Notes: a model not told the origin generated them from the letters alone. A stretch of DNA of 64,000 nt from Leucocoprinus leucothites (GCA_013368445.1 JAACJO010000040.1:92295-156294); one strand, 5' to 3'. Positions 45,501-57,900 are shown, counted from the first letter of the stretch. Numbers and translations are program-made.

Positions 45501-45711
45501 TTCCCATCAATGAATTTATATAGCAGTGCTCCATCACAGTCTGCTTTCAACTAAATAATACAAACAGATGGTACACTATGGCAAGCCAGGGTACACAAAG
45601 CAGTTGGAGACTGCTCAAGACAAAGACTATACACAATTAGTCCAGTGAAATAGAGAAGACTCAAGAGAGAGACTATAGAACAAGGCATTATATACAGAGA
45701 TCAGACTCAAA
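42530..45711 (+). repeat. Arm 1 of a ~3.2 kb near-perfect inverted repeat
   Basis: Pairs with 50480-53664 on the other strand. I see only a few differences (for example near 43329, and one-base changes in C-runs near 43655 and 43922). Homology resumes left of the mariner element at about 40884-40934, pairing with 53665-53716. Other LINE-A copies differ from these arms at many positions, so this is a segmental duplication and not independent insertion. Confidence 0.92.
42555..45277 (+). pseudogene. LINE-A5 ORF1, decayed
   Basis: ATG at 42555 (MTVPLHWVDLKGTPLPSSDP) sets the family start. The Ser/Asp-rich N-terminus, KGKGKGKK patch, MTTHSPTHHQVLIPFEGN domain and knuckles CRNCWQWGHLTHVC and CLNCKGDHH-like are visible, ending GRVAI and TAA at 45275-45277. 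Stops at 42921, 43328 and 43827, and frameshifts in the middle. One deletion of three bases removes part of the second knuckle region (ALGTCQIC). Confidence 0.85.
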
Positions 45712-45878
45712 TGAAAAGAAAAGAGAAGAGATAAAAGAATAAAGTTCACCTTCATTTAGATTGGTGGGCACAGTGGCTTGAAGTGGTGGTGGACATGTAT
45801 CTTGATTTGTGAAGGCAAAAGCAGATGGGTTCTTTTTCAAGAACTTGTACTGAGGAAAGGCACATTGCACCCATGGAG
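45489..45878 (-). mobile_element. Nested LINE-A 3' end (390 bp)
   Basis: T14 (45489-45502) then complement of the LINE-A 3' UTR and the last ORF2 codons. Perfect 14 bp duplication GCTCCTATTCACCC at 45475-45488 and 45879-45892. Its 3' UTR (45489-45711) is the complement of LINE-A5's own 3' end (50480-50703) without visible differences apart from tail length, after which the two diverge. Confidence 0.93.
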
Positions 45879-48544
45879 GCTCCTATTCACCCTGAATGGC
45901 TTTGTATGGTTTGCCCTACTAAGTCTAATGATCCCTGACCCCATACTTTGACTTATGTTCATAGGCAGCTCCTTCATATGAGACCTATCCTTCGACAGGA
46001 TTGGGTCAATCACTGCAATATCCAAATACTCAGACTTTTCAATCAGGGTAACTATATTCATTTCCTTAACATATATTCTGATTTGTTGTCATCAGCAATT
46101 ACTTTTCTTTCAACAAACTTTATTGATATCCTGAATGTTGTATATATGGAAGGCAACTTCAACTGTCACTCACCAGAGTGGGATCCTCTTGTTTTCCATC
46201 TCCCTTGTTCTGCTATAACTCTGATGGAGTTAGTGGATAGTTTTAATCTCACAAGGTCCATGCTGACTTTTGTTTCTCCCACCCACTTTTCTTCTATTGA
46301 AGGACATGACAATTCAGTTATTGATCTCATCTTTTGTGCTAATGACTCTACCTCCCATGTTATTGACATGGACTCAAGACTTCCCTCAGACCATGTGCCT
46401 TTACTCATTGATCTTCCAATTCACCCTGATCATATTAACTATAAAAAGCATGTACTGCCTAAGGATGGTGATGAAGAGACTGCCTTTATTTCTCAGGTCT
46501 TGGAGCATCTAGCAGCTCTTGAATGTTTGAACATTGTTACCACCTCTAGTTTGGATAACATCTCTGATTCTATTTCTTGTATATTTAATAATGCTTAGAA
46601 TATGAACTCTAAAGCTGTATGGATTACTAACCAGTCAAAAGAATGGTGGACTTCCCATTGTTCTAAGACCTTACTTACAGGAGAACCAAGAAACGGAATG
46701 ACTGGTGAGCATTTAGGGTGGCTACTCGAGCCACTAAGCATTCCTTCTTCAACAAGCACATCTACAAAATCACTTCATCCAACAAATGCCCCTGGGACCT
46801 CATGGAGTGGGTCAAACAATGCAAACTACCTACCATTGAGGGGATCTGTTATCAAGGACACCCATGCAATGATATACCAGACCTATGGAATGCCCTCCAT
46901 TTGTCATACAATTCTGCATCAGGCTGACCAGTAAGCCCTCACATCCTAAACAAAATGAAATCTTTCCCTACCCATTCCTGGGTGGACTTCTCTGCTCTTG
47001 AACTAACTGAATCACTATTGTCTTGTGCTAACTCTGCAGTGCCTGGCCCTGACCACATATCCTGGAGACACTTGAAGTCTATAGTTGCTCATAACAACTG
47101 CCTCAAGAACATCATCCTCATTGCTAATGTGTGTGTATGTCTCTCTCATTGGCCGAGTCATTTCAAAGACTTGGTCTCTATCATCATTCCTAAGCTGAAT
47201 AAACTGGCCTATGATACCCCTAAAGCATTTCAACCCATTGTCCTACTAAACACTTTAGGAAAACTTATTGAGAAAATGATCACATGCTGTATGCAATTTG
47301 AAGCAGTCTCAACCAGGGCTCTCCACCTGAATCAAATGGGAGGAGTCATTCAATGCTCTATTGAGGATGTAGGTGTCTTTCTTACTCACATTATTTGGGC
47401 TGGATGGGCCAAGGTATGATTACCAGTATTTGCAGTTTCAATATTGCCCAATTCTTCCCCTCTCTAAATCACAATACCCTCACTAATATCCTATGCCACC
47501 AGGGGTTTGCCCCTCAACTTGTAAACTTTTTCTCCCATAATCTCATAGGACGTTCCACACTGTTTATGTGGAATACATTTCTGTCTGATGCCCATGATAT
47601 GGATGTTGGTATAGGGCAAGGTTCAGCTCTCTCCCCAATCCTGTTGGCACTCTACTTGGCACCACTCATGTTTATGTTCAACTAGCATGCTCATCTACAA
47701 TCAATTCCTTTATCTCTCCTTTCTTTTGTTGATGATAGGCTTTGTATCTCTCAAGCAAAGAACTATACTGACACCATCTCTTCCCTCAAAGCAGCATATT
47801 CCATCATCATATCCATCTGCACCAACCTCAGTTTAGTTGTCAAACATAACAAATCTGAGGTCTTTCACTTCTCTCGCCACCACAATGACTCAAACCCTCC
47901 ACTTGACTTATCTGACATTGGTGGCTCCATCCTCTCCCTGAAACCCTTCTGGAGATATCTTAGCTTTTATTTTGATCAGCAGCTCTTATTTCAGGAGTAC
48001 ATCTGATATTACTCTACTAAAGCATTGTCTATGGTGAAAGCCATGGGCATGCTAGGTAACTCCACCTGAGGTCTCCTCCCCCCCCTTCAAAAATGACTTC
48101 TCTACAGGTCATGCATTGTCCCTGTGGCTATGTATGGCTTCCATCTATAGTACTTCAAGGGTGCTCAAAACAAGGCACTTCTCAAGTCCCTCTCTTCTAT
48201 GCAAAGACATGCAGCTCTTTGGATCACAGGCACCTTTTACACTTCCCCTTCTGGTGGTGCTGAAAGTATTGCAGGACTTATTCCCATTCACCTTCACCTT
48301 CATAAATTAACTATTTGTTCCTTATATTGAGTTTCTACTTTACCTTCTAATCATGCATTATGCTCCCTCTTATCAGATTGTTTCTCTCTTAACTCTTCCC
48401 CTCATCCCCAATTGCTTTGCCTTCTTACTCCAGCCAAAAAAGCCAAATTAAAAGGCCCTCTTATTGATGTAGATAGTTCTCTTTCTTGTCTCACTGACTC
48501 ATTTTCTCCATTCACCCCTGAATCCAAGCCTGGGTCTTGTCTTA

Positions 48545-49140
48545 AGGTAGGCGTCACCAGGAACAAGTACCTTATATAATCTGTATTACATAAGCACTAA
48601 GAGCGGCAAAATCTGGGGGTCTGGCAAAACTATTTTTTTATTTTTCTAGCCAGCATTGATGGGGATGATTTGTAATGATACATTTATGTTCCAGAACTAT
48701 AGCAAAACACTAAATTCGATTGTAGAAGCCTTTTTACACTGCTCTTTCTATACCCTCCACCTACCTGGATGCCTGCTTTGGGGAAGGGAAGGAGAGATCA
48801 GTCACATGCAAAAGTATTTATAAGCAAATCAGCTTACTAATATGCTTAGTAAGCAGCGAAATCTTTCATCACCCCAAGGTCCCCCTGCCGCTTTTTGTTC
48901 TCAAAAGCATTAAAACATCAAAAGAAGTATCTTTGGTGAAAACTATTTTTTTCGGAAATATCTCTGCCAATATTTCATATTTCTCAAATTTTCTTCCTGG
49001 CAGAGGACCTGACCTAGTCTCTCTACAAGTCCCTGGGCCCATTTTTCGCAGAGATGTGAGGTAGGGGAAGGAATAAAGTCAAGGTCAATGGGGAGGGGAT
49101 AGCTTATGTAAGGGGTGCATGTTCCTGGCGATACCTACCT
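48545..49140. mobile_element. TA-flanked MITE-like element (596 bp)
   Basis: Terminal inverted repeats of about 20 bp: left starts AGGTAGGCGTCACCAGGAAC, right complement AGGTAGGTATCGCCAGGAAC without its first A shared by the target. TA on both sides (48543-48544, 49141-49142) by my reading; a 3 bp TTA target would also fit. No coding capacity. Composition differs from the LINE host and it retains CpG sites, so it probably arrived late. Confidence 0.85.
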
Positions 49141-49874
49141 TATGGATATTTTCTATGACTTAATTCATTTTCATCCCTGCTATCATAAAGATAAACATGA
49201 AATGTACAAACATGTCTTGTCTCTCAATTCTGTTTTTTCTTCTTCTTCATCTGATTGTACCTGTATATCAGTTGTTACTGATACCTCTGTTCCACTTGTA
49301 GGTTCCCTTCAGGCAGTTTTGATGGCACATTAATATCACAGCAGATGACAAGTGTCCCATACAAAACAGGCAAGCAGTCAGGTGTCTTCAAAAGACACTG
49401 AACTCTACTCCATTTGCATTGGCATTGCTAAGGCCATTTCCCTCCAGTATGACAAAATCATCCTCATCACTGACTGTCTCCCAACAGCCAAGCTGGTGGT
49501 TGACCCATCCATCCACTCTAGCCAGTCACATTCTATCCACATTTGCTGACTATTATCTGACTGGCTATCTGCCAAACCATCTCAATCAATTGACTTCTGG
49601 GATGTCCCATCCAAGTGGCATTAGAAGCCTCATCTTAAAGTCCACAATGATATCACTACCACATGCATCCATGCCCCCCCCACATATGGATGCCACCCTT
49701 GACTTCTTGCGACACAAAGCCACCAACAACTGCCAGAAATCCTGGGAGTCCACATTCTGGAAGAAGTACCATGGCAATGGTTTCCTTCTCTCCAAAAAGA
49801 ATTGCAAGTTCCTCATTCCTACATATGTCAAGGGAGGCACTTGGCTTCCTCTAGCCAACAAGTGACCTTCTTTA

Positions 49875-50141
49875 TGTTAGAGATGCTCCAAACAGTCCTT
49901 AGATGATGTGATTAGATGTAGAGTTGATGATGTAGACAGGCTTGAGTAGTTAGTGGTCATGTGATGTATGTTGATCTTGCCTGTGGACACAGTGTTGACT
50001 CTCAGTCATTTACCAGTGTCCACAGGTAAGTATCTAGTTTCTATTGTGAATTAAGTCATTTACCAGTGTCCACAGACACTCTGGTCCCATTCCTGAACTG
50101 CTAGGACTGATTTTCAGTCAACCACTGCCTGGATTCTAACA
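49875..50141 (+). repeat. Solo LTR, copia-related subfamily (267 bp)
   Basis: TGTTAG...CTAACA with a perfect 5 bp duplication CTTTA (49870-49874 and 50142-50146). Shares the block TTGACTCTCAGTCATTTA and the intron-like CACAG-GTAAGT segment (50026-50075) with the copia LTR at 24276-24577, but is otherwise divergent, so it is a sister subfamily. Confidence 0.92.
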
Positions 50142-50703
50142 CTTTATGCACTTGCATGACTTGCACTATACTCAACCATGCTCCGATTGGAGCATTTCAT
50201 GAGAGGTTCTTCCCCCTTGAGCCCAAATCCTGTTGCTGTGGCCATTGCCTGGAAACACAGCATCATATTCTATGTTACTGTCCACTTTACCCCATTCACA
50301 CTCAATGGGTGCAATGCGCATTTCCCCAGTATGAGTTCCTTGTTGAGTTCTTGAAAAAGAACCTGGCCACTGTTGCCTTCACTAATCAAGATACACATCC
50401 ACTATTGTTTCAAGCTCCTGTGTCCACTGAACCAAATGAAGGTGAACTTTATTCTTTCATTTCCTCTCTCTTCTTCTCCTTTGAGTCTGATCTCTGTATA
50501 TAATGCCTTGTTCTATAGTCTCTCTCTTGAGTCTTCTCTATTTCACTGGACTAATTGTGTATAGTCTTTGTCTTGAGCAGTCTCCAACTGCTTTGTGTAC
50601 CCTGGCTTGCCATAGTGTACCATCTGTTTGTATTATTTAGTTGAAAGCAGACTGTGATGGAGCACTGCTATATAAATTCATTGATGGGAAAAAAAAAAAA
50701 AAA

Positions 50704-50912
50704 GGGTGAATAGGAGCACCTACAACATCATCCCCTTCAGGGTTTGTTGTAGAAAGTGCCTTGCAGATGTGATTCCATGGGGGTTCCTGTATGAAAATAA
50801 TGTTGAAGTCCAGCTTCTTGGACTCCAGAATAGTATCAATGAGGGCATAGGAATGCCCCACATTTTGCGAATAGATATGAACAGACAAAATAATGTTGTT
50901 CTTACCAGGCAT
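50704..50912 (-). pseudogene. LINE-A6 ORF2 N-terminal stub
   Basis: MPGKNNIILSVHIYSQNVGH onward to GAPIHP, about 70 codons of endonuclease, identical to the start of LINE-A5 ORF2 and ended by the oligo(T)/poly(A) junction. Confidence 0.87.
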
Positions 50913-50914
50913 AT

Positions 50915-53637
50915 TTAAATAGCAACTCTGCCACTGGAGTGATTGGTATTAGCATGGACAGCACATGCAGTGCATGACTCGGCGGCTTTGTTAGAGTGCC
51001 AGGTGCAGTCAAACCTGTTTTTCCAGAAAGGACATTTGTTGTCATTAGCATGGTGGTCACCTTTACAATTGAGATATTTGAAATTCTCAAGGTAGGGGCA
51101 GGGAACACTGTTGGGAGTGGCATCACAAGGGGGATTGGATTTGGGGTTGGCCTTACAGCACCAGGCCATAGTACAGTGGTTCTCGATATGATGAGGGCTA
51201 CCACAAATTTGACAGGTGCCAAGAGCACAACACACATGAGTGAGGTGACCCCACTGCCAGCAGTTTCTGCATTGCACCACACCAGGGTGCATACTAGTAG
51301 CATGGATAGTGCTGATGTGTTGGTCAAAGTTAATAGTATGATTGACCAATATCTTGGCCTTGGTACTATTCTGAGAATCCCAAATGTTGAACCACACAAC
51401 AGCAGTATCCAACTTGGAGGAGGCTTTCATAACTCAAGGGTGGGCAGCAAGGATGATATTTTTGAAGAGGGGGGATTGCCCAAGGGCTTGTTCAATGAAG
51501 GTGGGGGAAAGGGGGTTAGATGAATTGGCTACCCAATATGGGACACCAACAATTTTAAGGAAAGATTTGGATTGAGAGAGTTGAGACTCAATGGGGACTG
51601 CGTCTCTGAGTTGCCAGGCTTTCTTTAACTAGGACTTGATGGTATTGAGGTTATTAGGTGTAGCAATGCCCAATGTGGCAATAGAGATGCCATTATATGA
51701 CTTGTAGACAGATTTTATGCAAAGTTTAGATTGAGCAGTGGTGAGACTGCAATTACAGAATTTGGCTACTTTATTGAAATCTTTAATGTGGTCAGCAATG
51801 ATATTTCCCTCAAAAGGGATGAGGACTTGGTGGTGAGTAGGGCTATGAGTGGTCATCTTGGGTTTAGTGCACTGAGCACTTGAGGTTGAAGGTTTGGGTG
51901 CTTGAGGTTGTGCACTACTGAAGCTTGCCTTATACATAGAAAGGACTGTGTCATAGGAGAGTTCAGGGAAGGTGAGTATCATTTCTTGCATCTTGACCCC
52001 ATCAATAGCTGAGGAAGTGGAAGAGGAAGCTGCTGGCTAGACACCTCATCAGGTGGCATCAGTGAATGACACATTCTTCTTGTTAAAGTGTTCCATAAGG
52101 GGTTTGGTGGATGCCTTACAGTCAGGAGGGGGAATGGGGGGTGGCAAATCAGAGGCATCCTTAGGGTTAGGTTTTGATGGCTGAGCCTGGCCATCAGAAG
52201 AAGGATGCCCTACTGAGTGCTCAAAATTTTCATTCCCATTCTTTGGAGTCATGTGATTGGAAGGTGGAGGGGGTGCCCTAGAGATGTGGATAGGACTGGC
52301 AGGTTTAGAAGATGTGATGTTATTCTTGGCCTTTCAGTTACCCAATACAGACAAGATGTCATTCTAGGGGGGAGGAAGGGTGCCCTCATTGGGAGGGGCT
52401 TGATTGACATTCATGTTGTAGTCATCAATGCATGCTGTTGGGTTAGTTTGCCCAATGACAATGCTGGGCAGGAAGAGAGGAGTGGGAATGTTTGACAGAG
52501 TTGACTTACATGCTTTTTTCCCCTTACCCTTGCCTTTTGGAGGGGGAAAGAGTCCATCATGGGGATGTCAGCTGGGGGATTAAAGTATTTCCTCAGTGCT
52601 TCAACAATCATAAGACTGCTTTTGCCATTAATGGGGTTGCAGTCCCAGCCTGATTCAAACATAGATGTGAGTAAACAATAGATCAGTTCCCCCATTTGGG
52701 GAAACCTTGGGTCCTTCTGTCTGGGTTTAAGGCCCAGACCATTACAATGCTTGAAGAAATTTGTCACATACTTAAGCACCTTGAGTGCTTTGAATGCAGC
52801 TTCACTGACAACCAAGGTCTCTTTGGTGGCTGTATTGGATGGATCCTTAAGATCTGGAAGTCATGGCTGTGCAGGTCCAGGCTCCTGCAGCTGTGCAGTA
52901 ACATCACCAGTGATATCATGTGTGATGTCAGGTATGACATCATTACTATCAGATGATCCAGCAAAGAAGGTAGCTGGAGAGCCAGTTGGCACAGCAGTTG
53001 CTGACTCAGCAGATCCATGGATTGCATGAGGCAGCCTTGTAGTGGGTGGGGGTCCAAATAGATGATTGTCCAGTTCTCTATTACTGAATATCCCCTCCTT
53101 CTGGTCACTCCACACATCTCCGCATGAGTTTAGGTTCAGAGGATCAGGTCATTTGAGCTCACCTAGGAATCCCTCACTGTAAGGACAGAAGGAAATAGGC
53201 AATTTGAAGCCATCATATGCACTCATAGAGGCTGTTCTTGAGATGGCTTTGGGAGTAGTGTCCAAGCCTCAATGGGCTTCACAAGCATGAGCTTGCCTAG
53301 CATGGGATAAAGGGGGAGGGGGAGTCCTAAGGGAAGGATGTGAAGCTGCACACAATAGTGCAGTAGGGATGATTATGGGGGAGGGAGGGGTTGAATTATC
53401 AGATGAGTCTGAATCACTCTCACTGTCCTTTGACTGGTCTGAGCCTGCTCTGGAAGAGGCAGCTGACTTGGCATTGTTGTGAACAGAGTATCCAGATGAT
53501 TTGATGGAAAGTGCAGGCAAAATAGAGCAATTGCACTTTGAAGTTGAGACACATGTTTCAGTGTTGGCAATGTTCATAGGGTCTGAAGATGGTAGAGGGG
53601 TACCCTTAAGGTCCACCCAGTGCAATGGTACAGTCAT
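50915..53637 (-). pseudogene. LINE-A6 ORF1, decayed
   Basis: Inverted copy of 42555-45277 with the same stops and frameshifts; start ATG at 53637, TAA at 50915-50917. Differs by a one-base loss in the C-run before the KGKGKGKK patch (near 52548), which changes the frame locally. Confidence 0.87.
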
Positions 53638-53716
53638 GTCAATAGTATTCATAGTCAATATGTATGTAGACACCATCAAAGAATTGGATGATGGTGGTAA
53701 GAGGGAAAGGAAGGAT

Positions 53717-54711
53717 TGGACCAGGGGGGAGCATTCTGAGTGTCCTCTTGGGCCTTGAGGTAATCCTTGTCCTTTATCCAACATTTGGCCTCTGTATGAC
53801 TGGTTTTGTGACTCCAGCCACATGGATCGGTCAATTTCGACATTTTGAGACCTCTGGAGGCAGCAGAAAGCATAGAGGAGGAAGAGGGAAGGTCTATGGC
53901 CCTCCTACGATGTTAGGTGTTCTCAGTGATAAAGGCCTGATGCACAGTAGCCTTGTCAAGTTTGTCCTTCAGGAGGAGGGAGGAAATGAAGGAGAGTACT
54001 CCTCGGTGGGCAGAGCTCAGATTAGAGCCATAGAAGCGAGCTCCTCATCCAGGCCTTTGAGGTCAAAGTCATCAGGACAAAGATTTTGGATCTGCTTCAT
54101 GCTCTCCTCAACCCTGCTGATGAGGGACTGCAGGAACTTGTCCTCAGCCTTCCTGATGTTGAAGAGGTTGTCATAGGCATTAAAATGAGTGCTAGGATGC
54201 CTCTGGAGGTGCACAGCTTGCAAATCTGTCCACATCTTGACAGGATCATCCCTATCAGTGAAATGAACCCTCTGGTCTGGTTCCACCATGAGATATAGCC
54301 AGCCAGCAGCCTTGTCAGCCTTCACATTCCAGGCCTCCCTTGAGTCAAATGTGGCTTGGGTGGTAGGGGAAGGGATCTCAGGCTTGAGGAGTTCACCCTT
54401 GACCAGTCTCCACAGGCCAGAGGCCTGGAGCCATGCCTGCATCTCGCCTGCCCAGGTAGAGTAGTTGGTTGCATTGAGCTTGTCAAAGTTGGGGCCAGAG
54501 GAAGACATCTGGGCAGACTAGGAAGCTGAAATGCAGTGTAGGGTGATGAGGAAAAGGTTGGTGGTCATGTAACAAGGGATATATGTGGCAAATGGTGGGA
54601 TCAATAGACTGGTGAAGTTCAGAGAGGAATGGAGCAATGGTTGGCATGGGAGGAGCAGAGGAGGATTAGGAATAGGATATAGTGGTTAGAAATGGAAGTG
54701 GGATACATCCC
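53717..54711 (-). mobile_element. Copia copy 3, leader and gag only
   Basis: Minus strand: leader (54509-54711, cut at the GGGATA position of the leader), gag from ATG 54508, and part of the region after gag up to the knuckle (CGWSHKTSHTEAKCW), ending at 53717 where LINE-A6 begins. No LTR. Older than copies 1 and 2 by its extra differences. Confidence 0.88.
54017..54508 (-). pseudogene. Copia copy 3 gag, partial
   Basis: 163 codons, MSSSGPNFDKLNATNYSTWA to ELASMALI, ending in the same in-frame TGA as copies 1 and 2 at 54017-54019. The frame then continues towards the CCHC knuckle with frameshifts. UBN2-type gag, forms particles in an active element. Confidence 0.85.
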
Positions 54712-54929
54712 TTTTTTATTTTATTTTATTTATTTTATTTTATTATTAATCAATGAATTTATATAGCAGTGCTTGATCACAGTCTGCTTTCAACTAAATA
54801 ATACAAACAGATAGTACACTACAGCAAGCCAGGGTACACAAAGTGGTTGAAGACCACTTGATACAAAGACTATGTATAATTAGTCTAGTGAAATAGAGAA
54901 GACTCGAAAAGAGACTATAGAACAAGGTG

Positions 54930-57900
54930 TCATACACAGAGATCAGACTCAAGAGAGAAGAAAAGAGATGAAATGAGAGAATCTAGTTCACCTTCAATTA
55001 GTTTAGTGGGTATGGGAGCTTGGAGCAGCAGTGGACACATATCTTGATTGATGAAGGCAAAAGTGGCCAGGTTCTTTTTCAAGAACTCGATGAGGAACTC
55101 ATACTGGGTAAAAGTGCATTGCACCCATTGAGTGCAGATGGGGTAGAGGGGACAGTAACAGAGGATATGATGATGTGTTTCTAGGCAGTGGCCACAATAA
55201 CAGGATTTGGGCTCAAGGGGGAAAAACCTCTTGCAAAAAGCTCCAATAGGAGCATGGTTGAGTATAGTGTGAGTCATATGAGTGCATAAAGAAGGTGACT
55301 TGTTGGCTAAAGGTAGCCAAGTGCCTCCCTTGATGTAGGTAGGGATGAGGAACTTGCGATTCTTTTTGGAGAGAAGGAAACTATTACTGTGGTACTTCTT
55401 CTTCCAGAATGTGGACTCCCAGGATTTCTGGCAGTTGTTGGTGGCTTTGAATTACAAGAAGTCAAGGGTGGCACCCATGTGAGGAGGGGTGTGAATGTGT
55501 GTGGATGTGATGTCATTATGGACTTTGAGATGGGGTTTCCATAGCCACTTGGATAGGACATCCCAAAAATCAATAGACCGGGATGGTTTGGCTGCAAGCC
55601 AGTCAGAAAGGAGCCAGCATATGTGGATGGAGTGCAACTGGCTGGAATGGATTGATTGATCAACTACCAGCTTGGCTGCTGGAAGACAGTCAGTGATGAG
55701 GATAATGTGGTCACACTAGAGAGAGATGTCAAGATTTGTGAATTACTGGTGCTTACTAAGCATGTGAAAGTTATGGAAAGATCAGTCATTGGCTTCAGCA
55801 TATGTGCTGTGCTCTTCCAATATTGTATTGACTGATTTGGTCTATGAGAAAGATGACAGGCAGTGCAAATTGGAATTCAACACTGAAGGAATAATCAGAC
55901 AGAGAGTAAGGGTGGAATCTTAGTCAATATTCAGAATGGGTAATAAATGAGCTAGTAGTGACATATTTAAGATAATGCAAAATCAGACAAATAACATGTA
56001 AATATCACAAAACTCACAATGTGACAATAAATGAATAAACAGACAAATGAAAGATAAATAGACAACAACAGATGCAACACAACAGAGAATGACAAACATA
56101 AAGGGAATGGCAGAAATGAATATGAGTGCAAATGAAAGGAGGATAGAATGATGAGCAGAAACAGGCTGCAAAATATTTATAGAAATGGTAGATAATGAAA
56201 AATTGTGGGAAATGGAAATTGAAAGAATAGTCAGAGATCGAATCAGAGAGGTCACGATCATAGATTGTGACAAGCAATGGCTTTAGTGATGCCAATGTGA
56301 ATGGAATAGAGTTCAGCATCTGTCAAGATGCCCAGCCACTTGTCTGTTTTGCATGGGACACTTGTTGTCTGCTGCAATATAAATGTGCTGCCAAAACTGC
56401 CTGATGGGAACCTACAAGTGGAACAGAAGCATCAGTAACAACTGATATACAAGTACAATTAGAGGAAGAAGAAGAAAAAACTGAATTGAGAGATGATACA
56501 TGTTTGTACATTTTGTGTTTGTCAGATCAATTACACAGATGAAAATGAATGGAATTGGGGAAGATATCCATGAGACAATGTCCAGGCTTGGATTCAGGAG
56601 CAAAGGGAGAGAATGAGTCAGAAAGATGAGAAAGAGAACTATCTACATCAATAAGAGGGCCTTTTAGTTTAGCTTTTTTGGCTGGAGTCAGAAGGTGAAG
56701 CGATTGGGGTTGAGGGGAAGAATTAAGAGAGAAATGATCAGATAAAAGAGAACATAATGCATGGTTGGAGGGTAAAGTAGAGACTCAATATGAAGAATGA
56801 ATAGCTAATTCATGGAGGTGAAGATGGATGGGAATGAGTCCTGCAATACTTTCAGCACTGCTAGAAGGAGAAGTGCAAAAGGCACCTGTGATCCAAAGAG
56901 CTGCACACCTTTGCATAGAAGAGAGGGACTTAAGAAGCGCCTTATTGTGAGCACTCTTGAAGTACCATAGTCAGAAGCCATATGTAGCCACAGGGATGAC
57001 ACATGACCTATAGAGAAGTCATTTTTGAAGGGGGAGGAGACCTTGGGTGGAGTTGCCTAGCATGCCTATGGCTTTCACCATAGACAATGCTTTAGTTGAA
57101 TAGTACTGGACATGCTCTTGAAATGAGAGTTGACAGTTGAAGTAGAAGCCAAGGTATCTCCAAAAGGGTTTCAGAGAAAGGATGGGACCACTGACATTGG
57201 ATAAATCAAGTGGGAGATTGGAATTGTTGTGATAGCAAGAAAAATGGAAGACCTCAGATTTGTTGTGTTCAATGACTAGTCCGAGGTTGGCGCATATGGA
57301 TGTAATGATGGGATATGCTGCTTTGAGGGAAGAAATCATGTCAGAATAGTTCTTTACTTGTGAAATATAAAGCCCATCATCAACAAAGGATAAGAGGGAG
57401 GAGGGAATATATTGAAGACAAGCACATTGATCAAACATGAACATGAGAGGTGCCAAATAAAGCACTGACAGGATGAGGGATAAAGCTGAACCTTGCCCTA
57501 CACCAATATCTGTGTCATGGGCATCAGACAAAAATGTATTCCACATAAATTGTGTGGAGTAACCTATAAGGTAATGGGAGAAGAAGTTTACAAGTTAAGG
57601 GGCAAACCCCTGGCATTGCTGGATGTCAGTGAAGATATCATGATTTAGAGAAGGGATGAATTAGGTGATATCAAAAGCACAAACACTTATAATCATACCT
57701 TTGGCCCATCTGGCCTGAATAATATGAGTAAGAAAGACACCTGCGTCCTCAGTAGAGCATTAAATAACTCCCCCCATTTTGTTCAGGTGGAGAGCTCCAG
57801 TTGAGACCACTTCAAATTGCATTTCACATGCAATCATCTTCCCGATAAGTTTTCCTAAAGTGTTTAGTAGGACAATGGGTCAAAACACTTTAGGGGTGTC

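Larger units (their letters stand above)
45280..50503 (+). pseudogene. LINE-A5 ORF2, decayed and interrupted
   Basis: Starts at ATG 45280 two bases after the ORF1 stop, ends at TAA 50501-50503. Endonuclease (IQEPPWNH, MEGNFN for GGDFN, EGHDNSVIDLIF), RT (GIGQGSALSPIL; FVDDRL near 47730), RNase H (VVTDTSVPLVGSLQ, ILITDC) and the C-terminal CCCGHCLETQHH motif are present. Interrupted by a nested LINE-A, a MITE and a solo LTR, plus many stops (for example F-stop at several CGA-derived positions). Cannot be functional. Confidence 0.87.
40873..50703 (+). mobile_element. LINE-A5, full-length, with four insertions
   Basis: 5' end with CCTTCCTTTCCCTCTTACCA near 40884, 3' end in a 15-A tail (50689-50703). 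Insertions: mariner 40935-42527, LINE-A 45489-45878, MITE 48545-49140, solo LTR 49875-50141. Without them and their duplications it is about 6.95 kb, the same as LINE-A2. CpG-poor, with many stops. The first part (5' end to the 45489 insertion) is copied almost perfectly in inverted orientation at 50480-53716. Confidence 0.9.
50480..53716 (-). repeat. Arm 2 of the inverted repeat
   Basis: Inverted copy of arm 1, lacking the mariner element: the site reads through with one TA at about 53661-53668. The arms are separated by 4.8 kb (45712-50479), which contains the rest of LINE-A5. Confidence 0.92.
50704..53716 (-). mobile_element. LINE-A6, 5' part only
   Basis: From the LINE 5' end near 53716 through ORF1 to the start of ORF2, ending where the poly(A) of LINE-A5 begins (50703). 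Its truncated end coincides exactly with the target junction of the nested LINE-A at 45488/45489, which shows it was copied from LINE-A5 after that nested insertion. The right flank is antisense copia gag. Confidence 0.88.

Noticed and set aside
42530..53664. The inverted repeat as a functional palindrome (for example a large DNA transposon with 3 kb TIRs)
   Set aside because: Its ends are LINE-A ends, the outer flanks show no target duplication, and the arms are plain LINE-A sequence; duplication by template switching or an assembly error explains it better.
55983..56319. Hydrophobic ORFs inside the 546 bp block in LINE-A8
   Set aside because: Composition-driven (Phe/Ile/Ser-rich from AT-rich DNA), crossing the element boundary in one case; no homology visible.
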